Assembly (NCBI RefSeq): GCF_011395035.1
Contig: NZ_CP024768.1
Location: 3,826,343-3,890,342, forward strand
Origin: Pantoea cypripedii
GTDB taxonomy: Bacteria > Pseudomonadota > Gammaproteobacteria > Enterobacterales > Enterobacteriaceae
Direction of reading: 5' to 3'
Length of the DNA: 64,000 nucleotides
A program made the translations under genes and the position numbers. This document shows, in pieces, positions 42,823 to 52,451 of this stretch. The notes beneath the pieces were generated by a model. The model was not told the origin of the DNA. It worked only from the letters and a program-made list of their open reading frames with translations, and did no database searches. Each line of letters begins with the position of its first letter. Within the stretch, counting starts at the first letter, position 1.

Positions 42823-44292
42823 TTACATCATCACCACGTCAAACTGCTCCTGAGTGTAGAGCGGTTCAACATGGACTTTCACCTGTTTACCTACAAAGAT
42901 CTCCACTTCAGCCAACGCGTGGGATTCATCACTTTTCAGCGCTTCGCCCACCGCGGGTGAGACATACACCAGAAAGCGATCCGAATCGTAAGCATGGTGC
43001 ACACGCACAATCTCACGCATGATCTCGTAGCAGACAGTTTCCACCGTCTTCAGCGTGCCGCGTCCTTTACAGACCGGGCAATCAGCGCAAAGCACATGTT
43101 CGATGCTTTCACGCGTGCGCTTACGCGTCATCTCCACCAGCCCAAGCGCCGAGAAACCGTTGATCCCGGTTTTGACCCGATCTTTGCTGAGCGCGCTTTC
43201 CAGCGAATGCAGCACGCGCCGGCGATGGTCATCATTACTCATGTCGATAAAATCGATAATGATGATGCCGCCCAGATTACGTAGCCGTAGCTGGCGGGCA
43301 ATCGCCTGGGTAGCTTCGATATTGGTGTTGAAAATGGTTTCGTCCAGATTGCGATGGCCGACAAACGCACCGGTATTGATATCGATGGTGGTCATCGCTT
43401 CAGTCTGATCGATGATCAGATAACCGCCAGACTTCAGTTCAACTTTGCGATCGAGCGAACGCTGGATCTCGTTTTCTACATCGTAGAGATCGAAAATCGG
43501 CTGCTTGCCGCTGTATAACTCCAGCTTGCTGGCCATTTCCGGGATATATTCACCGGTAAATTCCACCAGCAGATCGCAGGTCAGGCGGGAATCCACCCGG
43601 ATGCGATCCAGTGCCGCACCGGCAAAATCACGCAACACGCGCTGCGCCAGAGCCAGCTCCCCATACAGCAGATAACGCGTCTGGTTACGCTTCTTACGTT
43701 CACTGACTTTGGTCCACAGGCGCTTGAGGAACGCTGCGTCCTGCGCCAGTTCTTCTTCGCCAATGCCTTCCGCTGCGGTGCGAATAATGAAGCCACCAAG
43801 ATCGTCGCAATAAGCGGCAACCACCGCTTTCAAACGTTCACGCTCGGCTTCACTTTCGATACGCTGGGAGACGCCAACGTGCGAGGCACCCGGCATAAAC
43901 ACCAGATAACGCGACGGCAGCGTGATGTCAGTGGTGAGACGTGCGCCCTTGGTGCCGAGGGGATCTTTCACCACCTGCACCATTAAATCCTGCCCCTGGC
44001 GTACCAGTTCGGCAATATCGCGCACGTTGAAATTCTTTTGTTCATCACCCGCAACGCATTCCGTGTGCGGCATGATGTCGGAAGCGTGCAAAAAGGCCGC
44101 TTTGTCGAGGCCGATGTCAACAAACGCGGCCTGCATACCCGGCAGCACCCGGCTGACGCGTCCTTTGTAGATGTTGCCTACAATGCCGCGGCGCGCTTCG
44201 CGCTCGATGTGGATTTCCTGCAAAATGCCGCCATCAATATAGGCGACGCGAGTCTCAGAGGGTGTCACATTTACCAGCAGTTCAGCCGTCAT
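42823..44292 (-). CDS. rng: Ribonuclease G
   Basis: A 489-residue endoribonuclease of the RNase E/G family that matures the 5' end of 16S rRNA and cuts some mRNAs. The S1 domain (about 38-125) is near the N-terminus, the DNase-I-like catalytic core follows with TIDINTGAFVGHRNLDETIF and IIIDFIDM providing the metal-binding Asp residues, and the zinc-link motif is CADCPVC. It lacks the long scaffold tail of RNase E. Its start overlaps maf by 11 bp. Confidence 0.97.
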   Translation of the reverse strand: MTAELLVNVTPSETRVAYIDGGILQEIHIEREARRGIVGNIYKGRVSRVLPGMQAAFVDIGLDKAAFLHASDIMPHTECVAGDEQKNFNVRDIAELVRQGQDLMVQVVKDPLGTKGARLTTDITLPSRYLVFMPGASHVGVSQRIESEAERERLKAVVAAYCDDLGGFIIRTAAEGIGEEELAQDAAFLKRLWTKVSERKKRNQTRYLLYGELALAQRVLRDFAGAALDRIRVDSRLTCDLLVEFTGEYIPEMASKLELYSGKQPIFDLYDVENEIQRSLDRKVELKSGGYLIIDQTEAMTTIDINTGAFVGHRNLDETIFNTNIEATQAIARQLRLRNLGGIIIIDFIDMSNDDHRRRVLHSLESALSKDRVKTGINGFSALGLVEMTRKRTRESIEHVLCADCPVCKGRGTLKTVETVCYEIMREIVRVHHAYDSDRFLVYVSPAVGEALKSDESHALAEVEIFVGKQVKVHVEPLYTQEQFDVVMM

Positions 44293-44875
44293 CTTGTCCC
44301 CTTAGCGCACGCAGTGACTGAAAATTGCTGAGCAACTCACCGGTCTCAACCAGCGGTAATCCCACCACTGCGTGATAGCTTCCATTAATTTTGCGCACAA
44401 AGTTGCCGCCCATGCCCTGTATTCCGTAAGCGCCGGCTTTATCCATCGGTTCGCCACTGGCGATATAGTGCGCAATTTCTTCCGTTGTGATCTTGCGGAA
44501 GGTCACGTCTGTGACCACCAGACAATCCAGTTGCTGTTTGTGGTCAGCCAGCGCCACTGCGGTCATCACCTGATGCGTCTGTCCTGATAGCTTACTCAGC
44601 ATTTGGGTTGCGTGGGCGGCATCGGCCGGTTTTTCCAGCACTTCACCATTGAGCACCACGATGGTATCAGCACCCAGCACTGGCAGATCCTGCGGAGCCA
44701 CAGCCACCCCGGCAAGCGCTTTATCAATCGCCAGACGACGCACATACACCTCAGCCGCTTCAGCTGGCAGACGTTGTTCTTCCACATGGGTAATCAGACG
44801 TTCAAATTGCAAACCAAGCTGCGTCAACAGCTCACGTCGACGCGGTGAACCGGAAGCCAGGTACAGGGTTATCAT
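44282..44875 (-). CDS. maf: Maf-family nucleotide pyrophosphatase (YhdE)
   Basis: A 197-residue Maf enzyme hydrolysing non-canonical and canonical nucleoside triphosphates (dTTP/UTP and m5UTP in E. coli YhdE), thought to keep modified nucleotides out of nucleic acids. ASGSPRRRELL near the N-terminus, the catalytic Asp in LGADTIVV, and AGAYGIQGMG are typical. It sits between mreD (8-bp gap) and rng (overlap) in the mre operon. Confidence 0.95.
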   Translation of the reverse strand: MITLYLASGSPRRRELLTQLGLQFERLITHVEEQRLPAEAAEVYVRRLAIDKALAGVAVAPQDLPVLGADTIVVLNGEVLEKPADAAHATQMLSKLSGQTHQVMTAVALADHKQQLDCLVVTDVTFRKITTEEIAHYIASGEPMDKAGAYGIQGMGGNFVRKINGSYHAVVGLPLVETGELLSNFQSLRALRGQDDG

Positions 44876-44883
44876 AGTTTTCC

Positions 44884-45372
44884 TTACTGAACAGCGAACT
44901 GACGACGAATCTTTCTCATTAATAAGAATAGCCAGGGCCAGAGAATACCGTCGACAACGCTACTCCAGAAGATTTCCGGACGAAAGGAGACATTAATCAC
45001 CAAAAATTCCGCCCAAAAAACAATAACATCCACCGCCAGCGACAGCACCATAACCATTAATGCCTGCTGCCACAACGCTAAGTTACGGAAAAGCTGGAAT
45101 TTAAAGGCGACCAGGTAGGCAACGATACTCAATGCCAGCGCACGCACGCCCAGCGTTGAACCGGCCACCAGATCCATGATGGCGCCCAGCACAAAGCCGG
45201 TGCCAACATTAACCCGGTGTGGCAACGCCAGCACCCAGTAGATGAGGATCAACAAAAGCCATGATGGCCGGAACATGTAGAACTGTTCTGGCCAGGGCAT
45301 GATTTGCAGGATGAGGGCAATCAGAAAGGACAGCCAGATAACCCATCGGCCCTGGCTGCGATATCGACTCAA
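44884..45372 (-). CDS. mreD: Rod-shape protein MreD
   Basis: A 162-residue inner-membrane protein with about five to six helices, part of the MreBCD-RodZ elongasome. The start is TTG at 45372, overlapping the mreC stop as TTGA; the product MSRYRSQGRWVIWLSFLIAL matches E. coli MreD, which also uses a non-ATG start as I recall. It ends MRKIRRQFAVQ. Confidence 0.95.
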   Translation of the reverse strand: MSRYRSQGRWVIWLSFLIALILQIMPWPEQFYMFRPSWLLLILIYWVLALPHRVNVGTGFVLGAIMDLVAGSTLGVRALALSIVAYLVAFKFQLFRNLALWQQALMVMVLSLAVDVIVFWAEFLVINVSFRPEIFWSSVVDGILWPWLFLLMRKIRRQFAVQ

Positions 45373-46394
45373 GGCTGGCCTCCACGCGTGTTCGCCGGTG
45401 TTACCTGCGAACTGCTGCCATTGCTGGCAGGCGCGGGTGGTCCCATTTGCTGACTAGTGGGTGCGGGCGGCCCCATCTCACCGGCTGGCGGTAAGACTTG
45501 CGGCATCATCTGCATTAAGCGTTCATTCGCAACACGATGCACTTCATCAGGCGCCATCGGCATATCGCCGTTACGATCCGCTCCCCATAACAGCAGCAGA
45601 TAACGCAGACGCTGCAAACCTGCTGTCGGGCGAGCCTGGATAACGGTGTACGCACGCTGCGTATCCACTTTCACCGACGACACCACGGCAACCGGATAGC
45701 CTTCCGGGAAACGTCCACCCAGACCCGAGGTAACCAGCACATCACCCACACGAATGTCGGTATTGCCTGGCAGATGCTCAAGTTGCAGATCTTCATTACA
45801 GCCGTTACCGGCCGCAATCACGCGGATATCATTACGCAGCACCTGAATCGGCAACGCATGGGAAGCGTCACAGATCAGCAGCACACGGCTGGTCACCTGG
45901 CCTACCGCCACCACCTGCCCCACGACACCTTTATCGCTGATCACCGGCTGACCTTCGTAAACACCGTTTACGCTGCCTTTGTCGATAACCACCTGATCGG
46001 TGTAGGGATCGGTGCCGGTGGAGATCACCTGCGTCACCATCTTGTGCTCATCCTGGCGTAACGGTGAGCCGAGCAGCTCGCGCAGACGCGCGTTCTCCTG
46101 CTTATATTGCCCCAGCATCAGCAGGTCGCTGTTCTTCAGAAAGAGTTCACGACGCAGTGCTTTGTTTTCCAGTTCCAGCTGCTGACGTGAAGCCAGCGTG
46201 GCGGAAACGCCGTCAAGAAGCTCTCTTGGCCCGTTAGCCAGGAAGTAAAATGGACTGACCGATGTGTCCAGGTAGTTGCGAATCTGGGAAAAGGAGGCCA
46301 CGCGGCTATCAGCGATAATGATCGCGATGGCCACAATGACTGCCAGAAAGAGGCGCAACTGCAGGGATGGCCCCCTGCTAAAAATCGGCTTCAT
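45369..46394 (-). CDS. mreC: Rod-shape protein MreC
   Basis: A 341-residue bitopic protein with a short cytoplasmic N-terminus, a membrane helix (about 14-31), a periplasmic coiled coil (about 70-110) and two beta-barrel domains containing GVVGQVVAVGQVTSRVLLICD. A Pro/Met-rich tail follows. It couples cytoplasmic MreB to the wall synthases RodA and PBP2. It lies 148 bp after mreB and overlaps mreD. Confidence 0.96.
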   Translation of the reverse strand: MKPIFSRGPSLQLRLFLAVIVAIAIIIADSRVASFSQIRNYLDTSVSPFYFLANGPRELLDGVSATLASRQQLELENKALRRELFLKNSDLLMLGQYKQENARLRELLGSPLRQDEHKMVTQVISTGTDPYTDQVVIDKGSVNGVYEGQPVISDKGVVGQVVAVGQVTSRVLLICDASHALPIQVLRNDIRVIAAGNGCNEDLQLEHLPGNTDIRVGDVLVTSGLGGRFPEGYPVAVVSSVKVDTQRAYTVIQARPTAGLQRLRYLLLLWGADRNGDMPMAPDEVHRVANERLMQMMPQVLPPAGEMGPPAPTSQQMGPPAPASNGSSSQVTPANTRGGQP

Positions 46395-46542
46395 AAAATC
46401 TGCGTGTTCCTCGACATCAGGGAAGAAGCGCTGGTCCTAAGACCTGCGCCTCCAGGGCTGGACGCATCGTGCCGTCATGCGCAGCGTCGTCATCGGCGCT
46501 CATTCCCTGCGCAATTTGACCACGGCCTCAGCCGATGAGGAT

Positions 46543-47586
46543 TTACTCCTCGCTGAACAAATCGCCGCCGTGCATGTCGATCATTTCCAACGCCTTACCA
46601 CCACCACGCGCTACGCAGGTCAGCGGGTCTTCGGCCACGACCACCGGGATGCCGGTCTCTTCCATCAGCAGGCGATCGAGGTTACGCAGCAGCGCGCCCC
46701 CACCGGTCAGCACCATGCCACGCTCGGAGATGTCGGAAGCCAGTTCCGGCGGGCACTGCTCCAGCGCCACCATCACCGCACTTACGATACCGGTCAACGG
46801 TTCCTGCAGCGCTTCCAGAATTTCATTGGAGTTCAGCGTAAAGCCGCGCGGCACACCTTCAGCCAGGTTACGACCACGGACTTCGATTTCACGGACTTCA
46901 TCGCCCGGATACGCAGAACCGATCTCATGCTTAATACGCTCAGCGGTGGCTTCACCGATCAGCGAGCCGTAATTACGGCGTACATAATTAATGATAGCTT
47001 CATCGAAGCGGTCACCACCAATACGCACTGAAGAGGAGTAAACCACGCCGTTCAGAGAGATAACGGCAACTTCAGTGGTACCACCACCGATATCCACCAC
47101 CATAGAACCGGTCGCTTCTGATACCGGCAGTCCGGCACCGATTGCAGCGGCCATCGGTTCTTCAATCAGAAAGACTTCACGCGCACCTGCGCCCTGCGCA
47201 GATTCACGGATAGCACGACGCTCAACCTGAGTTGCACCCACCGGCACACACACCAGCACACGCGGGCTGGGGCGCATAAAACTGTTGCTGTGCACTTGCT
47301 TAATAAAGTGCTGCAACATTTTTTCGGTGACGAAGAAGTCTGCAATTACACCGTCTTTCATCGGACGGATAGCAGCGATATTGCCCGGCGTACGGCCAAG
47401 CATCTGTTTGGCGTCATGACCAACGGCGGCAACGCTCTTTGGGGAGCCGGCACGATCCTGACGAATGGCAACCACGGAAGGCTCGTTCAGCACGATGCCC
47501 TGTCCTTTTACATAAATCAGGGTATTCGCGGTACCCAGGTCAATGGACAAGTCATTGGAAAACATGCCACGAAATTTTTTAAACAT
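46543..47586 (-). CDS. mreB: Actin-like protein MreB
   Basis: A 347-residue bacterial actin that forms membrane-bound filaments directing lateral wall growth. Phosphate loops DLGTANTLIYVKG (phosphate 1) and DIGGGTTEVAVISL (phosphate 2), and GGGALLRNLD (adenosine) are present. The length equals E. coli MreB. First gene of mreB-mreC-mreD-maf-rng. Confidence 0.98.
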   Translation of the reverse strand: MFKKFRGMFSNDLSIDLGTANTLIYVKGQGIVLNEPSVVAIRQDRAGSPKSVAAVGHDAKQMLGRTPGNIAAIRPMKDGVIADFFVTEKMLQHFIKQVHSNSFMRPSPRVLVCVPVGATQVERRAIRESAQGAGAREVFLIEEPMAAAIGAGLPVSEATGSMVVDIGGGTTEVAVISLNGVVYSSSVRIGGDRFDEAIINYVRRNYGSLIGEATAERIKHEIGSAYPGDEVREIEVRGRNLAEGVPRGFTLNSNEILEALQEPLTGIVSAVMVALEQCPPELASDISERGMVLTGGGALLRNLDRLLMEETGIPVVVAEDPLTCVARGGGKALEMIDMHGGDLFSEE

Positions 47587-47896
47587 ACTAAGGGATAATC
47601 CTGCAAGCTGGGGGCGGAAAATAAAATCCGCCTACTTTACCAACCACGCGAAGCCGCTACAAGGCGCAAAAACGTTCCGCTTCGGTGAGAAAATATGCTA
47701 GCTATTTTTTCCAGCAGTGTATGCTGCGGTTCGCTAAGGAAAAATGGCGCAAAGCCGCCGCTTCCAGTGCCTTTCGCCCCACAAGCCGGGGCGATTTTCG
47801 ACATAAAATCTAACATTTCCAGCATAGCTGCTGGCCGGCATAATTCAGGTTTACAGCGTAAAACAACCGTGAGCGCCGCTATCGGCCAATTAACGG
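47587..47896 (-). promoter_or_regulatory. csrD-mreB intergenic region
   Basis: 310 bp without a gene, expected to hold the mreB promoter(s). A short hairpin GGCGGA/TCCGCC (47613-47618 and 47627-47632) lies in what would be the mreB leader. I could not pick out a convincing -35/-10 pair or a csrD terminator. Confidence 0.4.
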
Positions 47897-49843
47897 CTAA
47901 ATTCGATAACGTTGTGAATGCTTTTTCACATTACTGTTTACCGGCAGCGAGGGTGCAAAGAAATCGCCCTGACCACCGGCGACCCCCAATCCTGCCAGCG
48001 TTTGCCACTCCGCACGCGTGCGTACACCGGCAGCAAAGACCTGAGTGGGGGTGGACTTACACACTTCCAGCAGACTTTGTACAAACAACTGATTTTCGGT
48101 GCGTCGTTCAATATTACGCACCAGACCGGGGTCCAGTTTGATTAACTCCACCGGAAATTGCTTGATATAAGCGCTGCTCACCACCGTTAATCCCGCCTGA
48201 TTGACAGCGATGCGACAACCAAACGCGCTGAGCATTCTGAAAATCGGCACTAAACGGTTGATGTGTTGACAAACATCCGCTTCGGCAAGTTCAAATAAAA
48301 ATCGTTTTCTTTGTGATTTGCTGCATTGCAGCAGCAATTTTTGCAGCCAGCGCTGAAAAGGTCGCTGTACTAACGAATCAATATTCACCGGCAGCGCCAG
48401 AGTTTCATCAGGCCACATCTCGGTCAATGCGGCGATACGGGTCACCATCTGGCGATCCCAGCTATCGGCCATGCCCAGTTGCTGCACCAGCGGCATAAAC
48501 TCGGCAGACACGACTTCTTTGTCACCATCAAAGATACGGGCCAGCATCTCCCGATGATGAACTTTTCCATCCAGCATGACGGCAGGTTTCTGGTACAGAC
48601 GAGGTCCACCACGACTCTGGGTATTTTCCAGCAGCGTTCGCCAGCGCACACTGCCGCGCCCCATATCCAGCAGGTTACCCTCGCCGATTGACCAGTTGTT
48701 ACCCCCCTGCAAGGCAGCGCGACGCGTGGCCATTTCAACGTTTTCCATTACCTGTGGCACGCTGAGCCCACTACGCCAGGCGCTGATGCCGATATGGATC
48801 AGATCATCACGATCCACCAGGCGCATCGGCGGCAGGGAGTCCACGGCATTGATCAGTTGATCAGCAATATTGTTGGCTTCTTTCAGGGTTCGGTGCGGCA
48901 GCAGCACAGCGAAATCACTGCGGAAATAACGGGCCAGCAGTGCGCCAGGATAACGTAGCACGAAGGTGGACAGCATATTAATGAGATCAAACTGGTACTC
49001 TTCGGCCAGCGCGGAGCCGAGCGTTTCATGCTGTGTTTCAAGATCGGGCAGGCGCACCATCATCACCACACCATGGGTGCCAACATCTTCCTGATCTTCC
49101 AGCAGCGTCGCCAGTTGGTTATCGAAGAACAGCCGGTTGTTCAACCCGGTCCGCGAATCCTGTGCGGCAAACGTGCGAATCAGGGTATCGATGCGCAATC
49201 GCTGCTCGCCCGCCTCCAGCAAATCATGTAGCAGGAGATCGATCGCGTGGCTGGCCTTGGGTGGCCATTCCACCGCTTCATTATCCCGAGCCTGGCGATC
49301 GCCCGCCAGAATACGCTCGGAACGCGCCTCCAGCCTCTCCATATTGCGCCAGTGGCTGTTCAGCCAGCGATGCGTCATCACCAGCAATGACGCCATGATC
49401 ATCACCACGGTAAAAATGACCACCAGCGTGTAAGCACCGGTGAAGGAGCGAAACCAGGTTTTAGCCGGATCAAGCACCACCACACGCAGCATCATCCCCG
49501 GGGAATGCTCCAGCGGCAGATCGAACTGGATAAAACGGTTCGGCTCATCTTCCAGCATCGGATGTTCGTGGCGGGCAAGGCGAAACAACGTGCGTTCGCC
49601 GTCTCGTAGCTCCAGCTGTTCGGCATTAATCACCGGCATAATGCGCGACAGCCATTGCGTCAGATCCTGAGGCGATTGAGTGATTAAGGCTTTGTCGACT
49701 TCGGTCGCCAGGGTTTGTACCCGGGTTTCCACCCGCTGCTGTGACAACCAGACAAAACTAAAAGCGCAGCCCACCAGCATCAACAACATCGCCAGTAAGC
49801 TTAATAATGTAATAAACGCAGAAAACTTCGTGGTTAATCGCAT
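47897..49843 (-). CDS. csrD: CsrD, degenerate GGDEF-EAL regulator of CsrB/C RNA decay
   Basis: A 648-residue inner-membrane protein. Two membrane segments (about 10-32 and 135-155) enclose a periplasmic domain; a HAMP-like linker, a GGDEF domain and an EAL domain follow. Both active sites are degenerate: RSDF stands where GGDEF should be and ELAEAD in the EAL domain lacks a full catalytic set. That fits the E. coli protein, which binds no cyclic-di-GMP but lets RNase E degrade the CsrB/CsrC RNAs. It precedes mreB on the same strand, as in E. coli. Confidence 0.94.
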   Translation of the reverse strand: MRLTTKFSAFITLLSLLAMLLMLVGCAFSFVWLSQQRVETRVQTLATEVDKALITQSPQDLTQWLSRIMPVINAEQLELRDGERTLFRLARHEHPMLEDEPNRFIQFDLPLEHSPGMMLRVVVLDPAKTWFRSFTGAYTLVVIFTVVMIMASLLVMTHRWLNSHWRNMERLEARSERILAGDRQARDNEAVEWPPKASHAIDLLLHDLLEAGEQRLRIDTLIRTFAAQDSRTGLNNRLFFDNQLATLLEDQEDVGTHGVVMMVRLPDLETQHETLGSALAEEYQFDLINMLSTFVLRYPGALLARYFRSDFAVLLPHRTLKEANNIADQLINAVDSLPPMRLVDRDDLIHIGISAWRSGLSVPQVMENVEMATRRAALQGGNNWSIGEGNLLDMGRGSVRWRTLLENTQSRGGPRLYQKPAVMLDGKVHHREMLARIFDGDKEVVSAEFMPLVQQLGMADSWDRQMVTRIAALTEMWPDETLALPVNIDSLVQRPFQRWLQKLLLQCSKSQRKRFLFELAEADVCQHINRLVPIFRMLSAFGCRIAVNQAGLTVVSSAYIKQFPVELIKLDPGLVRNIERRTENQLFVQSLLEVCKSTPTQVFAAGVRTRAEWQTLAGLGVAGGQGDFFAPSLPVNSNVKKHSQRYRI

Positions 49844-50137
49844 CCCTGTGCCTGTATCACTGCGGTTATGAATGAAAAAGAACCCGCGGCACCAGCCTCA
49901 CTGGCGCAAACCTGAGCAAAATAGCATAAATCACCGCCTGAAACAGCGTTCAGCCACCATCGCGACCTATTCAGGGGCGAGTATAACGATAAACAGGGAA
50001 TACCTGACTTTCATCTGATTTTTTTCGTCCTATTCTCAACATAAGCGCAGCCAGGAAATTTCACATTTTACGGCTCTTGCTGGCGCGTATAACGGGATTT
50101 GCTCATGCTTGCCTTATACATTCAGCCGGAGAATTCC

Positions 50138-51142
50138 ATGAAGCCGAAGCATTCCCTTTCTGAAGCCGATGTGACGCCAGAAAGTATCTTCAATATGCAG
50201 CGTCGTCAGGTGCTGAAGGCCCTTGGCCTGGGTGCTGCTGCTGCCAGCCTGCCACGGGTCGCACAGGCCGATGTACTCAGCTGGTTCAAAGGCAACGATC
50301 GCCCCGCCGCGCCAGCTGGAAAAGCGCTGCAATTCAGTAAACCGCCCGCCTGGCAGGCGGATTTACCGCTCACGCCCTTTGATAAGGTCGCGGGCTACAA
50401 TAACTTCTATGAATTTGGCCTCGATAAGGCCGATCCAGCCGCCAATGCCGGAACGCTGAAGACGGATCCCTGGCAGCTACGTATTGAAGGCGAAGTCGCA
50501 AAACCGATCACGCTGGATATGGATGACATCTTTAAACGTTTTGCGATGGAGCAGCGTATCTATCGCATGCGCTGTGTTGAAGCCTGGTCAATGGTGATCC
50601 CCTGGGTGGGATTTGAGCTGAACAAGTTACTGAAACTGGCGGAACCCACCAGCAATGCGCGTTTTGTGGCGTTTCAGACGCTCTACGCCCCGGATCAAAT
50701 GCCAGGTCAGAAAGATCGCTTTATCGGCGGCGGGCTGGATTATCCTTATGTCGAGGGATTACGTATGGATGAAGCGATGCATCCCCTGACCCTGCTCAGC
50801 ACCGGCGTGTATGGCAAAGCGTTGCCACCACAAAATGGCGCGCCGATCCGCCTGACCGTACCGTGGAAATACGGTTTTAAAGGCATTAAATCGATCGTCA
50901 AAATTACCCTGACACACGATCAGCCGCCGACCACCTGGAATCAAATCGCCGCTAATGAATATGGGTTTTATGCCAACGTTAACCCGCATGTCGATCATCC
51001 CCGCTGGTCGCAGGCGACGGAGCGTTTTATTGGTCCGGGGGGCATTCTGAAGGTGGAACGCCAGCCAACGCTGCTGTTTAACGGCTATGCCAAAGAGGTA
51101 GCCTCGCTCTATCACGGGCTGGATTTACGGGAGAACTACTGA
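50138..51142 (+). CDS. msrP: MsrP, periplasmic methionine-sulfoxide reductase (Mo-enzyme)
   Basis: A 334-residue molybdopterin enzyme (formerly YedY) that repairs oxidised methionines in envelope proteins. The ATG at 50138 follows CGGAGA and gives the E. coli-like start; a longer reading 13 codons upstream has no support. A twin-arginine signal (QRRQVLKALGLG, Arg22-Arg23) exports it folded. Cys146 in MRCVEAWSM is the molybdenum ligand. It is in an operon with msrQ (0-bp gap). In E. coli msrPQ lies elsewhere and acuI occupies this region. Confidence 0.96.
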   Translation: MKPKHSLSEADVTPESIFNMQRRQVLKALGLGAAAASLPRVAQADVLSWFKGNDRPAAPAGKALQFSKPPAWQADLPLTPFDKVAGYNNFYEFGLDKADPAANAGTLKTDPWQLRIEGEVAKPITLDMDDIFKRFAMEQRIYRMRCVEAWSMVIPWVGFELNKLLKLAEPTSNARFVAFQTLYAPDQMPGQKDRFIGGGLDYPYVEGLRMDEAMHPLTLLSTGVYGKALPPQNGAPIRLTVPWKYGFKGIKSIVKITLTHDQPPTTWNQIAANEYGFYANVNPHVDHPRWSQATERFIGPGGILKVERQPTLLFNGYAKEVASLYHGLDLRENY

Positions 51143-51745
51143 GTGCGTCTGACATTACGCCATATCACCTGGCTGAAAGTGGTGCTGCATCTGGCGGCTT
51201 TTCTGCCGCTGGTGTGGCTGTTTTTTGCCGCCAGTCAGGGCTGGTTAAGCGCCGATCCGGCCAAAGATATCCAGCATTTTACCGGCAGAATGGCACTTAA
51301 ATTGTTGCTGGCGACGCTATTGGTCAGCCCATTAACGCGTTACGCCAAACAACCCCTGCTGATTCGCACCCGTCGCATGCTCGGTCTGTGGTGCTTCGCC
51401 TGGGCCTGTCTGCATCTGCTGAGTTATTATCTGCTGGAATTAGGTGTCAATAATCTGCGATTACTCGGCAGTGAGTTGATATCCCGCCCCTACCTGACAC
51501 TGGGTATTATCTGCTGGCTGGTGCTGTTTGCGCTGGCAATCACCTCCTTTCAACGCGCACAACGTAAATTGGGACGTCGCTGGCAAACTCTGCACAATGG
51601 TATCTATCTGGTGGCGATCCTCGCACCTATTCACTATCTTTGGTCAGTTAAAGTCCTGTCACCACAGCCGCTGATTTATGCTTTGCTGGCTCTGCTGCTG
51701 TTGGGCTGGCGTTACAATAAGTTGCGAAAACTATTCTCCCGATAA
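51143..51745 (+). CDS. msrQ: MsrQ, heme membrane partner of MsrP
   Basis: A 200-residue membrane protein with about six helices and conserved His residues (for example HLLSYY and HNGIYLVAILAPIHYLW) that hold heme b. It passes electrons from the quinone pool or flavin reductase to MsrP. The start is GTG at 51143 immediately after the msrP stop. Ends in a basic tail YNKLRKLFSR. Confidence 0.95.
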   Translation: MRLTLRHITWLKVVLHLAAFLPLVWLFFAASQGWLSADPAKDIQHFTGRMALKLLLATLLVSPLTRYAKQPLLIRTRRMLGLWCFAWACLHLLSYYLLELGVNNLRLLGSELISRPYLTLGIICWLVLFALAITSFQRAQRKLGRRWQTLHNGIYLVAILAPIHYLWSVKVLSPQPLIYALLALLLLGWRYNKLRKLFSR

Positions 51746-51977
51746 TTTCTGCACGGTTGTCATCCTGCTGCAATTTCTGTTAAAAGGTGTGGCCTTCTGG
51801 CCGCATCCGATCATCTTCGCAGATAAGACCAGTATTTTGCTGCGAATTGCGACGAAACGGATATAATGCCCGGCTTTATTGCAAGTGAAGTCTTCTTTTT
51901 CACTCGGAAGAGTGACAAAGGAAGATTGTCGCGGTATTTTACGCGATGCCTGAATAATTGCAGGAGATAGCAGCAAG

Positions 51978-52430
51978 ATGGCGCACAACTTTCACATACT
52001 GCTTTTGAACGGACCCAACCTGAATTTGCTGGGAACGCGTGAGCCTGAGAAGTATGGGCACACCACGCTGGCGCAAATTGTCAGCGATCTGACGCAACAG
52101 GCTGATCAGCACCATGTGAAATTGAGTCATTTGCAATCGAACGCGGAGTTTCAATTGATCGATCGTATTCACGAGGCCAGAGGCAATGTGGATTACATCA
52201 TCATCAATCCAGCGGCATTCACACACACCAGCGTCGCGCTGCGTGATGCCCTGCTGGCGGTCGATATTCCCTTTATCGAGGTGCATCTGACCAATGTGCA
52301 TGCACGCGAACCGTTCCGCCATCACTCCTATCTTTCCGATGTATCTGCCGGTGTCATCTGTGGACTTGGCGCTGACGGATACTCGTGGGCTTTACAAACG
52401 GCCGTAAAACGCCTGACACATTCCAATTAA
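51978..52430 (+). CDS. aroQ: 3-Dehydroquinate dehydratase, type II
   Basis: A 150-residue enzyme that dehydrates 3-dehydroquinate in the shikimate pathway; type II enzymes form dodecamers. The motif LNGPNLNLLGTREPEKYG has the active-site loop Arg and Tyr, NPAAFTHTSVALRDAL and EVHLTNVHAREPFRHHS hold the other residues. E. coli K-12 uses type I AroD; whether an aroD exists here cannot be seen. A TATAAT box lies at 51862-51867 with a weak -35. It is 21 bp before accB. Confidence 0.96.
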   Translation: MAHNFHILLLNGPNLNLLGTREPEKYGHTTLAQIVSDLTQQADQHHVKLSHLQSNAEFQLIDRIHEARGNVDYIIINPAAFTHTSVALRDALLAVDIPFIEVHLTNVHAREPFRHHSYLSDVSAGVICGLGADGYSWALQTAVKRLTHSN

Positions 52431-52451
52431 ACAGAGTACGGAACCACACTC

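Noticed and set aside
47613..47635. Hairpin followed by CTAC in the mreB leader as another REP copy
   Set aside because: The stem is short, the loop is not ATTNAT and the CTAC shares bases with the stem, so it does not fit the REP pattern well enough.
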